Assembly (NCBI GenBank): GCA_015227615.1
Contig: JAALGZ010000001.1
Span: 248,001 to 312,000 of the forward strand
DNA length: 64,000 bases
Reading direction: 5' to 3'
From: Labyrinthula sp. Ha
Lineage: Eukaryota; Sar; Bigyra; Labyrinthulida; Labyrinthulaceae
Shown: one piece after another, positions 46,910 to 57,494 of the stretch
Position numbering within the stretch: position 1 is the stretch's first letter
Layout: each line of letters begins with the position of its first letter
Notes under the pieces: model-generated
The model's input: only the letters and a program-made list of their open reading frames with translations
Database searches by the model: none
Told to the model about the DNA's origin: nothing
Translations under genes and position numbers: made by a program

Positions 46910-48010
46910 ATGTTGAACGCATTGAGAAAAATGTCTACAAGTACCCAAAAGAAACCTGTTATTGCCATTGCTGGAATCACCGGAGCTGTAGGACAAGAGC
47001 TGCTTGATTTGATCACAGAACGAAACTTCCCATTCGCTGAACTACGACCTTTGGCTTCTAAGAGATCCGCTGGGAAGACCTTTGACTTCCAAAATAAAAC
47101 ATACACTATCCAAGAACTGAAAGAAGATTCATTTGAAGGATGTGATATTGCATTTTTTTCTGCTGGTGGCTCAATCTCAAAAAAATTTGCTCCAATTGCT
47201 GGAAAGGCGAAGAGTAATGGAATCTACATGGACAAAAATATAGTAATTGATAACAGTTCTGCCTTTAGAATGACAGAAAATATTCCTCTTGTAGTTCCAG
47301 AAGTTAATTCGTCTGCTCTTTCTGGATTGAAGGACCTTGACAGCAAAATTGTGGCCAATCCAAATTGCAGCACTATCATAATGAACTTAGCCGTTTATCC
47401 TTTGGTTAAGACACATGGCGTTAATCGAGTGGTTGTTTCAACCTATCAGGCTGCATCTGGAGCAGGAGCAGAAGCTATGAGAGAATTAGAAACCCAATGT
47501 AAACAATTTGGAGAAGGAAAAAGAGGGGATGAATTAGAGCAGTCAATATTTGGAAAGCAATATATATTTAACTTATTTAGTCATAATTCTGGTATTGACC
47601 AAGAAAGTGGATACAATGAAGAAGAGATTAAGATGGTCAAGGAGACTAAGAAGATCTTTGGAGATGATGATATCAAAGTAACAGCAACATGTGTGAGAGT
47701 TCCTGTACTTAGAGCGCATTGTGAGAGCATAAACGTTGCTTTAAAGAAACCTATCACTGTTGATGAGGCCAAGGATATTCTGTCAAAAGCAGATGGAGTT
47801 TCGGTTATGGACGACAGGGTGAACAACGAGCATCCAGAACCAATTAAAGTTTCAGGAAAGGATGATGTTTATGTTGGAAGAATTAGAATGGATGTATCCC
47901 AAGATAACAACCAAGGTTTAGAAATGTTCGTTGCTGGTGACCAGATTAGAAAAGGTGCGGCATTAAATGCTATTCAAATTGCAGAAGCTATCATTGAAGG
48001 AAAGTACTAA
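46910..48010 (+). CDS. asd: Aspartate-semialdehyde dehydrogenase
   Basis: Catalyses the NADPH-dependent reduction of L-aspartyl-4-phosphate to the semialdehyde, the branch point to lysine, threonine and methionine. The 366-residue protein has the nucleotide-binding GITGAVG (22-28), SKRSAGKTF (50-58), FSAGGSISKKF (83-93), the nucleophile Cys153 in NPNCSTI, STYQAASGAG (177-186), FSHNSGIDQESGYNEEE and the acid/base His270 in RVPVLRAH. The sequence follows the plant/bacterial type of the enzyme, not the fungal type. The 15-residue N-terminal extension (MLNALRKMSTSTQKK) is short for a plastid transit peptide but could be a weak mitochondrial signal; Met8 is an alternative start. Intronless. The next gene follows on the same strand after 123 bp. 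Confidence 0.97.
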   Translation: MLNALRKMSTSTQKKPVIAIAGITGAVGQELLDLITERNFPFAELRPLASKRSAGKTFDFQNKTYTIQELKEDSFEGCDIAFFSAGGSISKKFAPIAGKAKSNGIYMDKNIVIDNSSAFRMTENIPLVVPEVNSSALSGLKDLDSKIVANPNCSTIIMNLAVYPLVKTHGVNRVVVSTYQAASGAGAEAMRELETQCKQFGEGKRGDELEQSIFGKQYIFNLFSHNSGIDQESGYNEEEIKMVKETKKIFGDDDIKVTATCVRVPVLRAHCESINVALKKPITVDEAKDILSKADGVSVMDDRVNNEHPEPIKVSGKDDVYVGRIRMDVSQDNNQGLEMFVAGDQIRKGAALNAIQIAEAIIEGKY

Positions 48011-48133
48011 TTGTCGATAGAAGACTAGAGAATTAAAACATTGAACCTCTAATTTTTTGGTGCTATATTATTTTTCATTTGTATTTGTGGTGAAAATATT
48101 TCTCAAAGATTCTTTTCTTTTGAATTCTTATTT

Positions 48134-49147
48134 ATGGATGAATTTGCCACGTCATTAGTAAAAGTGAAAATGGAAAAATTTACAAAATGGGATGATAAAG
48201 CAACAGGAATAAATCCCTTTCTGCCTCAATCAATATCAAGTAACCCAATGTGGAAGAATTTTATTATCTTACCAATACGATTTTGTTACTTTTTGATAAT
48301 GCTTACTGTATCTGTGGTCATTCTTCCTCTATCCTATTTTCTTATTAAGTTTTTCTTTGCAATTGGATTGAAGAATTTCTTCCTTACAAAGTTCTTTATC
48401 AGAATCGTTTTATTTTTGTTCGGATTCTGGTATATAAATTTTTCTATTGCTGACACAAGAAAAATTCAACTCGGAGGAAAACAAATTTCGAATACTTCTT
48501 ATGCAGATGTGAAACCTGGAGCAATCATACTTTGCAATTCAACAAACTTTTTCGAAATTCTCATCCTAGAATATTTATATAGTCCTGATTTTTATCACGT
48601 ACACATGAATAAAGGAAAAATTCAACTTCGTGAGCATAGTTTTTTTTCCTCAATTCAACATAGTAGAAATCTTAACCAGTTTAGTTTCAGCGAGAAGAAA
48701 AGTGGAAAGTCATTTGAGAAATTTTCTGATAAAGCTGTGAATTTAGTGTTTCCAGATGTTGTTAATTCTAATGGAAAGGCTATTTTATCTTGGAATGATT
48801 TTTCTGAATGCTTTGATGCGAACTTGTGGAAAGACCATAAAGTTCATCTGATGGGTTTTGGGTATAGTTTGCCTATATTTGGAAGTTCATTTCCCTGTCA
48901 TACAAGTCAAAGCACTTTTTCTATATTGATTTCAAGACTTTTATCTCCACATTTTACAAAAGTTACTTTTTTGCATAGTGAGTACCTTCTTGGGAAAGAA
49001 CGAAGTTTACAAATGTGGAGAGAAATGTTAGCGAGGGTTACTAGTCTTAGCTGGCGTAATACAGCTAGTTATGTAAAATTAGTTAACCTTGGTTCAGAAG
49101 ATTTCATTAACTATATTAACTTCGTTCGGAAGGAGAAATTAGCTTAA
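48134..49147 (+). CDS. LOA1-like lysophospholipid acyltransferase homologue, divergent motif I
   Basis: A 337-residue membrane protein of the PlsC/LPAAT fold, closest in layout to yeast LOA1/VPS66 and LPCAT relatives. Two long hydrophobic segments (about 43-75 and 85-108) precede the catalytic-type domain. Where the family has NHxxxxD, this protein has NSTNFFE (135-141), so both the general-base histidine and its aspartate are changed. The later FPDVVNSNGKAIL (206-218) matches the FPEGTTSNGKALL block of LOA1 relatives, although its EG is DV. The domain ends with FLHSEYLLG and a tryptophan-rich helix. It is either inactive or uses a different chemistry. Intronless. ASADH lies just upstream on the same strand. 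Confidence 0.68.
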   Translation: MDEFATSLVKVKMEKFTKWDDKATGINPFLPQSISSNPMWKNFIILPIRFCYFLIMLTVSVVILPLSYFLIKFFFAIGLKNFFLTKFFIRIVLFLFGFWYINFSIADTRKIQLGGKQISNTSYADVKPGAIILCNSTNFFEILILEYLYSPDFYHVHMNKGKIQLREHSFFSSIQHSRNLNQFSFSEKKSGKSFEKFSDKAVNLVFPDVVNSNGKAILSWNDFSECFDANLWKDHKVHLMGFGYSLPIFGSSFPCHTSQSTFSILISRLLSPHFTKVTFLHSEYLLGKERSLQMWREMLARVTSLSWRNTASYVKLVNLGSEDFINYINFVRKEKLA

Positions 49148-49929
49148 GAATTTGTTCATCTTAATTACAAGCATTTCTTGGTTTATTGTGTGGATCTATT
49201 TAGTACAATATTTTGTATTAACTACACTATGATGAACCCAGGAAAGAAAATCAGAGGGATGAGTCGCTTTGTGATAAGGCATTAAGTTCTAAGAGTCAAA
49301 AGATTGTAACATTTATTGCCTTAGTAAGTATTACCCTTTTAGTTTCTGCATGAAGTAAGATAAATGAAACATCTTTTTTTAGTAAGAGATGCTGAGTGGA
49401 GTATCTTCTACTTATGTAGCTGCAAAAAACCTAATTAATAGCCCATTGAGTATAAATTTTACTTGCATTTATTTTTGAATGGTGTGCAACGAGAATCTTC
49501 AATGTGTCTCACAATAACACTCTACTCAATCTATACAAATCCATTATTTACTACACAGTAGATTTATGATCTACAAGAATTTAAAGGCACCTTAATATTT
49601 CACACTGCAAATTTGAGTGAAATTAGATTCGTATAATTATGAATTTTTTTACCATGGGTTGGAGAATGTTCTAGAGCTCGAATTGAGCACTCGCTGATTT
49701 ACCAATAGCCCATGGTCCAAGTACAGGTTTCTTACTCTAGACTAATTCCAATATAATTATGTTCGCACAAACTATGATAGTTTTCTTTTCAGGTGACTTA
49801 TTTCTGTTATTAAGTTGCGAGGAATAATGAAGGCCATACTTGAAGTTTGCGGTTCCAGCGAAGAGTAGATAAAAGAAACATGCATATATAATGTTTAACA
49901 TCGTGTTCAAGAAATGTAGTTACGAAGAA
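49148..49929. other. Gap downstream of the acyltransferase gene
   Basis: Nothing recognised apart from AT-rich DNA up to the diverged coding repeat that follows. Confidence 0.4.
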
Positions 49930-50470
49930 TGATTTAGAATCAAAGTTGATGCTCCTCAACGCCAATATTTTGTACAAGATCTGCAATTAGTTTAAGAAAA
50001 GTTACTTGTCCTAGAGGTGGCTGAGAAGTTCGACTTTCCGGTTGAGGATGCATTATTGCGAGAGGAAGCCAAGACAAACACACTCACTAGAGCCTGAAAA
50101 TGATATCAGTAGCGGAGGCAGACACAACGTTTCATTGCAAAGGTGTGTCTTAGTTGTTCAGTTACCTCTGCCGTTACATATTCATTCCTATATGCGTTAT
50201 CGGAACCTGATTACAGCGATCTAAATAGGTGACAGCCTTGATCAGAAAAGACCAGCCTTATCTTGCAAACAGCGTTATCGCCGGAGTATAGCTCTTTTCT
50301 GGTTGAGTTTGCGACAGATCTTTGGTGAAAATTACTTTTCGTCTACGTGTATCGAAAAATAGAAATCCCCACTTACGTTACCGTTGGACGTGCTCTACAG
50401 CCTCGTATTAAGAAATCGAGAAAGAAGTCAATTTCGTACCCACTAGAAGAAGAAAGGTTCCGTGATGGAA
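49930..50470 (+). repeat. Dispersed coding repeat, copy A
   Basis: Shares a diverged sequence with copy B at about 60.13-60.65 kb in the opposite orientation. Matching blocks include aggctgtagagcacgtccaa (minus strand, near 50393) and gatcgctgtaatcaggttcc (minus strand, near 50222). Plus-strand translation reads EKLLVLEVAEKFDFPVEDAL upstream, ALSEPDYSD, then RSIALFWLSLRQIF and KSPLTLPLDVLYSLVLRNRE. A 25-nt segment (50221-50245) stands where copy B has a tiny intron, but its donor is lost here. It reads as a decayed transposon or host gene copy of an unknown family. Confidence 0.55.
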
Positions 50471-53400
50471 ACAAAATTGAATAAAACCATATGAAAATTT
50501 GTGCTTTTTGTGTTATTAAGATAAAATTAGAAGCTGACTTTATCAATTTGCACTCAAGAATGAAGATCTACAAACAAATTAGTAAATTACAATGCTAAGT
50601 AAGATCTAGCTAGGTATTTGGCTCTAAATTGTAGTCATTTTTCTTTATGTAGCCCATTTTCATTCAAATAATTATTTCTTCTGCAGCATTGTTTTTGTCT
50701 GTTATTATGGGAGTACTTGGATATGGTGCTTCACAACACCCACATAGGATGAAAATAAGTTCTAGATTAAAGATATGCCTCATGGAAACTCGGGTTAAAG
50801 CAGAATAAAGACTTGAAGGGATTTTTAGGTTGATGGTGAACACTTTAATTTTACTTTTTCAGTGTGGTAACCTTACACAAGATTTCCCATAACATTCGTT
50901 TAGTTTACTACCACCACCAACTAAATCAAATCAATTCAAGTCGTAGGTAGTAAAGCAGCTTGTGCTCCTGCTAAGTCTTTTCCAAATGAAGCTAAAAAAT
51001 CTTCCCTGTTATTTTTTTTGGGGGGGGGCTACTTGGAGGTTGAACCCTGTTATATTATACCTTATAATATTCAAGTAGCCTAAATTGCTTAATTGTTGCA
51101 AGTTTGAAAAACGATTGGGTTGTAGAGGTTTGTTTCTGCCTAATAAACACAAGTAAGAAGGAAGATGTTGTTAAACTCTCAATTCACCAAGTTCTAGGTT
51201 ATACCAGCTAGAAATGTTTTTTTTATTTCAAAATTACATCTTTAACAAACTACTCGAGATAAAGAGCCTCGCTGACTACAACATCCCGTTTCTTTACCCA
51301 GACTATCCGAAACAAGCTCCACGGTTATACAAGACTTAATTACCAGCTGTGGCAAATACCAAATATAGTGTGGTCAATTGCTTTTCAAGAAAATAAGGTA
51401 GGGCTTACTAAGCGGCAGCTTTTCGATACCGTAATGAAAGATACCGTCTAAACTCTTCATTAGCTACAAGTAAAAATACAGACTCCGCATTGAATTGAGA
51501 GAATTAATGAATTTAAAAAGTACAAGAACGCTTCGAGCATACTTACTCTTATCATATTATGGGATATGATAAAAGAAAATGTTGTTCAGAAAGTTTTGAA
51601 ACTAATTGTTTGGAAGGGGAATACTTTTCGTTTAATGTAACTTAATAAAACCAACAAGCATAAACTCTAAACTTCATCGATGTTGCCTCATACGCGAAAC
51701 ATAAATTAATGTTGACTAAAGTTATTTCCCTGAATTTAGGTAAGTCGAAGAATCACATAAAGACAATTCAAATATTCTGAACACTCATAATCAAGCAGGG
51801 GAGGAAACCTTCCAAAATTGGCATTCTTCTGATACATCTGTTTCTACATTAATATTAGCAAATCAATATTTATGTATATCTAATATAATAGAGTATTATA
51901 ACTGTTTAGATGCTCTGTCTGAAACAACCTTATCGCATGGCCTTAAAGTTAGTAATAGTATTAAAATATTAATAAGGTGTCATCTACTCTGTATTAAAGG
52001 CGAGAAACGGGTTATAAATTAACTTGGTGCTCTGAGAAGTTAACTAAACCCTCGAAGACCTACTTAATTTATTACTGAACCTATCTGAACACACTTGTGT
52101 ATACGTAGAGAGAGATATTTTGTTGGTTTCTTAAGTTTATTAAACTCGTACTAAGCTTAGTGCAAATATAATCGCTCAATAACCACAAGAATAATAATAG
52201 TGATTGTTTAAGCTACATGTTTGGAGGAAACACTGAAGTTTAACTCACTCAAACATAGAAGAAAGAATAAAAACTCCCGATAAGTTATTAGGTAAAATAA
52301 TCTAATGATTGGTTCTTTACTCCTTTCTTCATTAATGCTACTTTACAAATTTACCCGTCCCTATATTCAGACTTAAAACAGAAGTTCTGGGTCACTAATG
52401 TAAGAAAGTTATAAAATGAAACCATATTCACCTTATTAAAAATTTCTGTGAAGTTAAAGCCACAGGAAAATATACCAAATTTAGATGTTGATGTTAAAGG
52501 TGGTTATTTAATCATATGCTTTAGTAACAAATTTTGTTAGAATAGCCAGTTTTCATGTACTGCTGTCTAAAGATAGGTGACCCCAATTAAAAAAGATGCA
52601 GAATCATAATTTTTTTGGTCGACAGTAGCTCATCCAAAACCACAGGCGAAAACACTTTGAGTAAAGGGTTACGATAAGGATTGGGCATTTAAACTTAACT
52701 AACTTCTCTTTTAAATTGAGTATACGCCAGCTGAGTAAGTTTGAATACAAAATTTATCTCTTTTCCCCTATAGTATTTCAGGTTTCAGCTTTGATGAAAC
52801 AAAGCTCAAACGATAAGCTTTTATATTTTTGTTTCCAGAATTCTAAATAAGAAAATATCAGTCTGTAAAACTTATTGTATTCACTGAAGGAAATATCAGA
52901 TTATTTCTATGTAAAGAGAGATTAATTATGCTTTTCCACCTTTTGCTCTGCAATGTGAGATACCTTGCTTTGGCAGGTTAACTTCTTTTAGTTTCTCTAC
53001 AGCGTGTATTGTGCTACAGCTTCTACTCAATTGACGTTATTAGATCTTCTGTTAATTTGCTACAGCAAAGTCTGTGCTCCAACCAAGGAGGAAGCCATGC
53101 AATCTAAAATTAAACAACTAACGATTTTATGTACTAAGTTATTAAATACTATCACTTACTGTAAAGAATATGTTGCGAGGTTAAATATATGTAGTGGTAT
53201 TTATGTTCTGGTGCGGCGATAAAGAAGTCAGTTGAATATCATTCCAAGGTAGCTTTACAAAAAAGACTGAGAGATAATTTCGCTTAGCACCAGAACTGGT
53301 TTAAAAGTTAAGAGTTGAGACAAACATTTTTCTTTTAATACGATACTTATGTTCAAATATTGCAACAAGTGCTGCGAAATATTTGAACGGGCCCCTCTTT

Positions 53401-54716
53401 CTGCTAGTTTTTTCTAGTTCAGGTATTATCAGGGTTTTCCCTGGGTATCATATTCCACCTTTTGATTCGTACCAGTTTCAGTATATGGCGCTTAGATATC
53501 AAGACTAAATTATAAAGTTTAGATCCCTAATTACGGAAGTATCTGCAGAGTGTTCTTAAAATAATGATTAGGTCGTATTCTGAATTATTTTGAATTCAGA
53601 CTTCCTTGAAAACCAAATTCAATTCAAGAATGTTGAAGCTTTAATTTGGAACTTATATCCGGGAATTGCACACCGCTACTCAGAAATCATAAAACCTATA
53701 TTTTTTAGGATAACAGTAGACATTTAAACCGATCAAACAAAAAGGCAAACCTTGTGCCTATGCCTTCTAAGACCTTTCTTCTTCCTCAAAAACTTTCTGC
53801 GTCATATCATCAACCTGCTCTCACGAAATACTAGTTGAAGGTGAACATATATCTTGGTTACTGGTTTAGACGCTCAGTTGCAGAAGCAAAGCTCCTAGAG
53901 GGTAGGTATTTGTAGTCCTTAATACTAAGCAATTGGGAAATTAATTTAACTATTGATTTCTTCGTAAACATTGTAGAGAAATGTGGGGGGCATTAGGGTT
54001 CCTGAAAAGAAGGAATGCTCTATCTCCACAACCACGTGATTTGCAAAAAAAACCTTTTTCTGTTCAAATCCTGGTGGCAAACTCGAGGAATGGATAAAGG
54101 TTACATAAACTCCTGTGAATTCCAGTCTTTGAAATCTAACTAAAGAATATTATGCACAACGCTTCAGTAATGAATCTAGGCAGACCTGTCTACTTTTCTT
54201 CAGGAAGAGAGTAGTCATGATGCACTGTAGGAAAATCAGTAGTTCTTAGTTATATTTGGAACACAAAAAATTTCACACATATTATCTGCAAATCACTGGA
54301 GGGCTATGTTATCGTGTCAAAGAACAGGTTTTTAACAATTTCTTTTAAAGAAGAAGAAAATATGATGAGGGCAAATTATTCCTTTTAGCTTGTGAGGAGG
54401 GATTGAAATAATTTGAAAAGTCACCATGTTTCTGAATTGCAAACTCTAGTATATTTTTCCCATTACATAACTGTTCAAGAAACCCCATCAGACTCATTAT
54501 ATCAGATTTTACCCTCATTATTCAGGTCGAGTTGGTTCTTCCTAGGGAAAGCAACCCGGATTCGAACCGAAGAGCTTTTCATTGTTCTAATATATGATTC
54601 GGCCTCTGCTTGTTATCTACGAAGACGAATGGTTGAATACGTTAGAATAATAGATAATTACGACATTTGAAAGATTCCTGTTCGGCAAAATATAGTACAA
54701 GAAAAAAACCGTTACT
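50471..54716. other. 4.2-kb gene-poor stretch
   Basis: No recognised gene. A homopolymer junction (T8 then G9) lies near 51010-51027. The open frames at 53004-53222 and 54413-54670 have no family likeness; the latter ends 46 bp before the AP endonuclease start and may be part of its leader. Confidence 0.4.
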
Positions 54717-55712
54717 ATGTCTAAAAAGATAAAATTATCCTCCATTCCAATATTTAAACAAGACAAAACAACGAATGTAAAGAATGCTATAAAAATACTT
54801 TCTATAAATATTCCTGGACTTCGAAAGCTCTTAACCACCGAAGAAAGAAAAGAAAAGTTCGACAACCTCTTCAATAGTCAGCAACCAGACATTCTCTTGC
54901 TACAGGAACATAAACTTCAAGAAATACATTTGAAAGACGAGTCAGTGAAAAAATTTTGTAAAAATGATCTTGAAGACTATGAACAGTACTGGAACTTTTC
55001 TACCGCTAAGAAAGGATACTCTGGAGTTGCAACGTTCGTAAAGAAATCCCTTGGCTTGGATCATAAGCTGGTACATACAGAGCTTCCTGGATGTAAATTG
55101 TTTCAAAATGAAGGCAGAGTTTGTATCCTAGAGTTTAACTCATTTTTCCTTATGAACTGCTATACACCGAATAGTGGTCAAAAACTAAACAGACTCAATG
55201 AGAGAGTAAATACCTGGGATAGAGCATTTAGTTCATGGCTGAAAAAAGCACAAGAAAATAAACCTGTTGTTTGTGTTGGTGATTTGAACTGTGCTTTTAG
55301 AACACAAGATATTCACAATTTTTATAATCGACCGCAGTTTCCCCATCTTGGTTTCTTAACAGAAGAAGAATACACGGGAAATAAAGCAATACTCAAACAA
55401 GCTGGTTGTACTCTTAAAGAGAGAATCAGCTTTAAGAAAGTTCTTCGTGACGGGAATATAGTTGATTCTTTTACTCACTTTTACCCAAAAGCTGAAGGAG
55501 CCTTTACGTATTGGTCTCATCGAAGTGGGAATCGTCCACCAAACAAGGGTCTCAGGTTAGATTATATTCTCGCTTCTCCTAGTCTCCTCAATGAAGAATC
55601 AAAGGATAAAATTGTTGATGTATTTCACTTAGACAATTTAGATAGAGATGGTTCCTGGGGAATCTCTGATCACTGTCCAGTTGGTTTTCTCTTAAAGCTT
55701 GAAGAACAATAG
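54717..55712 (+). CDS. APEX1: Class II AP endonuclease, ExoIII/APE1 family
   Basis: A base-excision-repair nuclease that cuts the DNA backbone 5' of abasic sites. The 331-residue protein has a ~24-residue basic N-terminus followed by the EEP nuclease domain. Catalytic and metal residues can be placed by alignment with human APE1: Asn31 (in SINIPGLRK), Glu64 (QEHK, usually QETK), Tyr149 (NCYTPNSG), Asp189 and Asn191 (GDLNCA), Asp282 (GLRLDYILAS) and the closing Asp318-His319 pair (ISDHCP). All key positions are kept. The YWSHRSGNRPPNKG loop (265-278) is longer and more basic than usual. Intronless. It is convergent with the CrtI-like gene, 54 bp apart. Nuclear or mitochondrial location cannot be decided. 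Confidence 0.93.
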   Translation: MSKKIKLSSIPIFKQDKTTNVKNAIKILSINIPGLRKLLTTEERKEKFDNLFNSQQPDILLLQEHKLQEIHLKDESVKKFCKNDLEDYEQYWNFSTAKKGYSGVATFVKKSLGLDHKLVHTELPGCKLFQNEGRVCILEFNSFFLMNCYTPNSGQKLNRLNERVNTWDRAFSSWLKKAQENKPVVCVGDLNCAFRTQDIHNFYNRPQFPHLGFLTEEEYTGNKAILKQAGCTLKERISFKKVLRDGNIVDSFTHFYPKAEGAFTYWSHRSGNRPPNKGLRLDYILASPSLLNEESKDKIVDVFHLDNLDRDGSWGISDHCPVGFLLKLEEQ

Positions 55713-55766
55713 TATTTTATAAGTTTTTCAATCTTAGGTGTTATATCCCTAACATACTCAAGTCGA

Positions 55767-57494
55767 TCATGAAGCCCCTGCGACAGCTGTTTGATATGCG
55801 GTACTTTTCTCTCTCAACCATCTTAGAGTATTATGAAAACTCTCCCAATTGAACATCCTTGAGCGATCATGCTTTCTAGTTTCATGTTTCTGTTTTTGAA
55901 CCTCTGCAGCAACATTCATGCCAGAGTACATTACTGTGGGTACTCCAGCACCTGGTTGAACACTAGCTCCTACAAAATATAGCCAATCATAATACTTCGT
56001 AGTGTTAGATGGTCTAAATGGACCCAACTGGGTTATTTCATGCCCCAAACCCAATGCACAACCTTCATAAAGGTTAAAGCTCTCATTCCAGGTTTTTGGG
56101 GTATCAACTTGTTCTGCAACTATGTCTGATTCATTGATCCCAGTTCTCTTCAAAACCTCAGATCTCATAGCAGCTATTAAATTTGTAGTTGTAGTTTGAG
56201 AATCTGTTAGTCCAACAGGTATGAGAGCTGTTACACAAGATCTTTTTGTTCCTGAAGCAGATAAGTCTAAGGAGGATGGACAGTGGAGATAAAACGCAAG
56301 TCCTTCTGGAATCTTCGGCAGGCTTCTTTGCTCAAATATTGACTTGAACGCTGTCTTAAAGTGGGATCCCAGATAAATCTCGTGTGAACTAAAATTATAT
56401 CTTCTTCCTAGAGCAAAGTGAAAGCTTATAGTACTGCAACCAAAGTTCATTGAACTCAGCGTTTTTTCTAGCTTAGGATACGGGTTCGGCAAAAGGTGCT
56501 TTACAGCATAACAAAAATCCACGTTGCATATCAGTTTGTCAAAAGTCTCATATTTTTCAATACCTTTTGTTTTGAAAAAAACTAGAGGTCTTTTGTGTCC
56601 ATATATTGTCATCTCTTTAATATCGGTAACTTGCGCACTCAAGCGAATCTCGCCACCTGTTTCCAGAATAATGTCTTTCAAGGATTCAGCTATTGTTTTA
56701 AAGCCTCCCTTAGGGTAAAAACATCCAGATGAAATCTCATCATATAGAAGAAATGAATAGAATGATAGGGCTGAGTAAGGACTTAACCCCATGAACATGC
56801 TTTGAAGCGAAAAAGCTTTGGCCAAGGTGTCGTCCTTGAAAATTCGCTTCATGTAGATAAATAGTGACTCTGCTGGGTTAAGAGCCAGCGGATTTTTCAA
56901 TGCAATCTTTGATAAGTATTTCAGTACATCGTAGTTAAATAAATCAAATATATCTGCATAGTTGTAAGTTAACACAGTGTCTTTCGCCATGTCATAGAAT
57001 CTTTGACCTTGCGGAAGGAACTCATACAAGCCACTCTTAATCCGCTCCCCATAACTAGAGTTCAAAGAAGCGAATTGATTAAGATCTGTTGATAACCAGA
57101 CATGGCGCAGCTTTTTTTTCTTTTTCGAAGAGTTATTGACATGGTTGGGTAAAACTCTCGGGGATCTCTTATTCCACGAAGCTGCTTGCTTTTTCTCACG
57201 AGGAATGGATACTTTCGTGTTGCCACACTTTAGAAAATCCAGATTAAGTGGCAAACCGATTTTCTTTTCTAAGATTTCCACTGTCTCAAGCATAAACATC
57301 ATACTAGCACCTCGGTCAAACCGGAAAATCGAGCCGTCCTGTGAAGTTAAGTTAAAGGAGGAGCATCTACCACCAACAAAACTATTCTTTTCAAATACTG
57401 TCACCTTATATCCATTTCTTGATAGAATTGCTCCAGCTGAAAGACCACCAATTCCAGCTCCAATTATAGCAACTCTTTCTTTTTGTTCTTGCAT
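55767..57494 (-). CDS. crtI: CrtI-type phytoene desaturase/carotenoid oxidoreductase
   Basis: An FAD-dependent carotenoid desaturase or related isomerase/saturase, 575 residues. The N-terminus carries the dinucleotide fold VAIIGAGIGGLSAGAILSRN (8-27), then VTVFEKNSFVGGRCSSF. The C-terminus has the CrtI signature: CALGLGHEITQLGPFRPSNT and YFVGASVQPGAGVPTVMYSG, which compares best with fungal and bacterial phytoene desaturases rather than plant PDS. A lysine-rich stretch (about 97-142, with NNSSKKKKKLRH) replaces a shorter loop of the family; no intron that removes it in frame is visible. It ends with TGA. The exact substrate is unknown, and retinol-saturase or CRTISO-like activity is an alternative. 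No carotenoid partner gene is in the window. Confidence 0.88.
   Translation of the reverse strand: MQEQKERVAIIGAGIGGLSAGAILSRNGYKVTVFEKNSFVGGRCSSFNLTSQDGSIFRFDRGASMMFMLETVEILEKKIGLPLNLDFLKCGNTKVSIPREKKQAASWNKRSPRVLPNHVNNSSKKKKKLRHVWLSTDLNQFASLNSSYGERIKSGLYEFLPQGQRFYDMAKDTVLTYNYADIFDLFNYDVLKYLSKIALKNPLALNPAESLFIYMKRIFKDDTLAKAFSLQSMFMGLSPYSALSFYSFLLYDEISSGCFYPKGGFKTIAESLKDIILETGGEIRLSAQVTDIKEMTIYGHKRPLVFFKTKGIEKYETFDKLICNVDFCYAVKHLLPNPYPKLEKTLSSMNFGCSTISFHFALGRRYNFSSHEIYLGSHFKTAFKSIFEQRSLPKIPEGLAFYLHCPSSLDLSASGTKRSCVTALIPVGLTDSQTTTTNLIAAMRSEVLKRTGINESDIVAEQVDTPKTWNESFNLYEGCALGLGHEITQLGPFRPSNTTKYYDWLYFVGASVQPGAGVPTVMYSGMNVAAEVQKQKHETRKHDRSRMFNWESFHNTLRWLREKSTAYQTAVAGAS

Noticed and set aside
51380-51480. 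Possible third copy of the dispersed coding repeat, from the shared word aagctgccgc
   Set aside because: The match does not extend beyond about ten bases, so chance is likely.
54545-54570. Possible tRNA on the minus strand from the B-box-like ggttcgaatcc
   Set aside because: The T-arm can pair, but no matching acceptor stem or A box is found at the proper distance.
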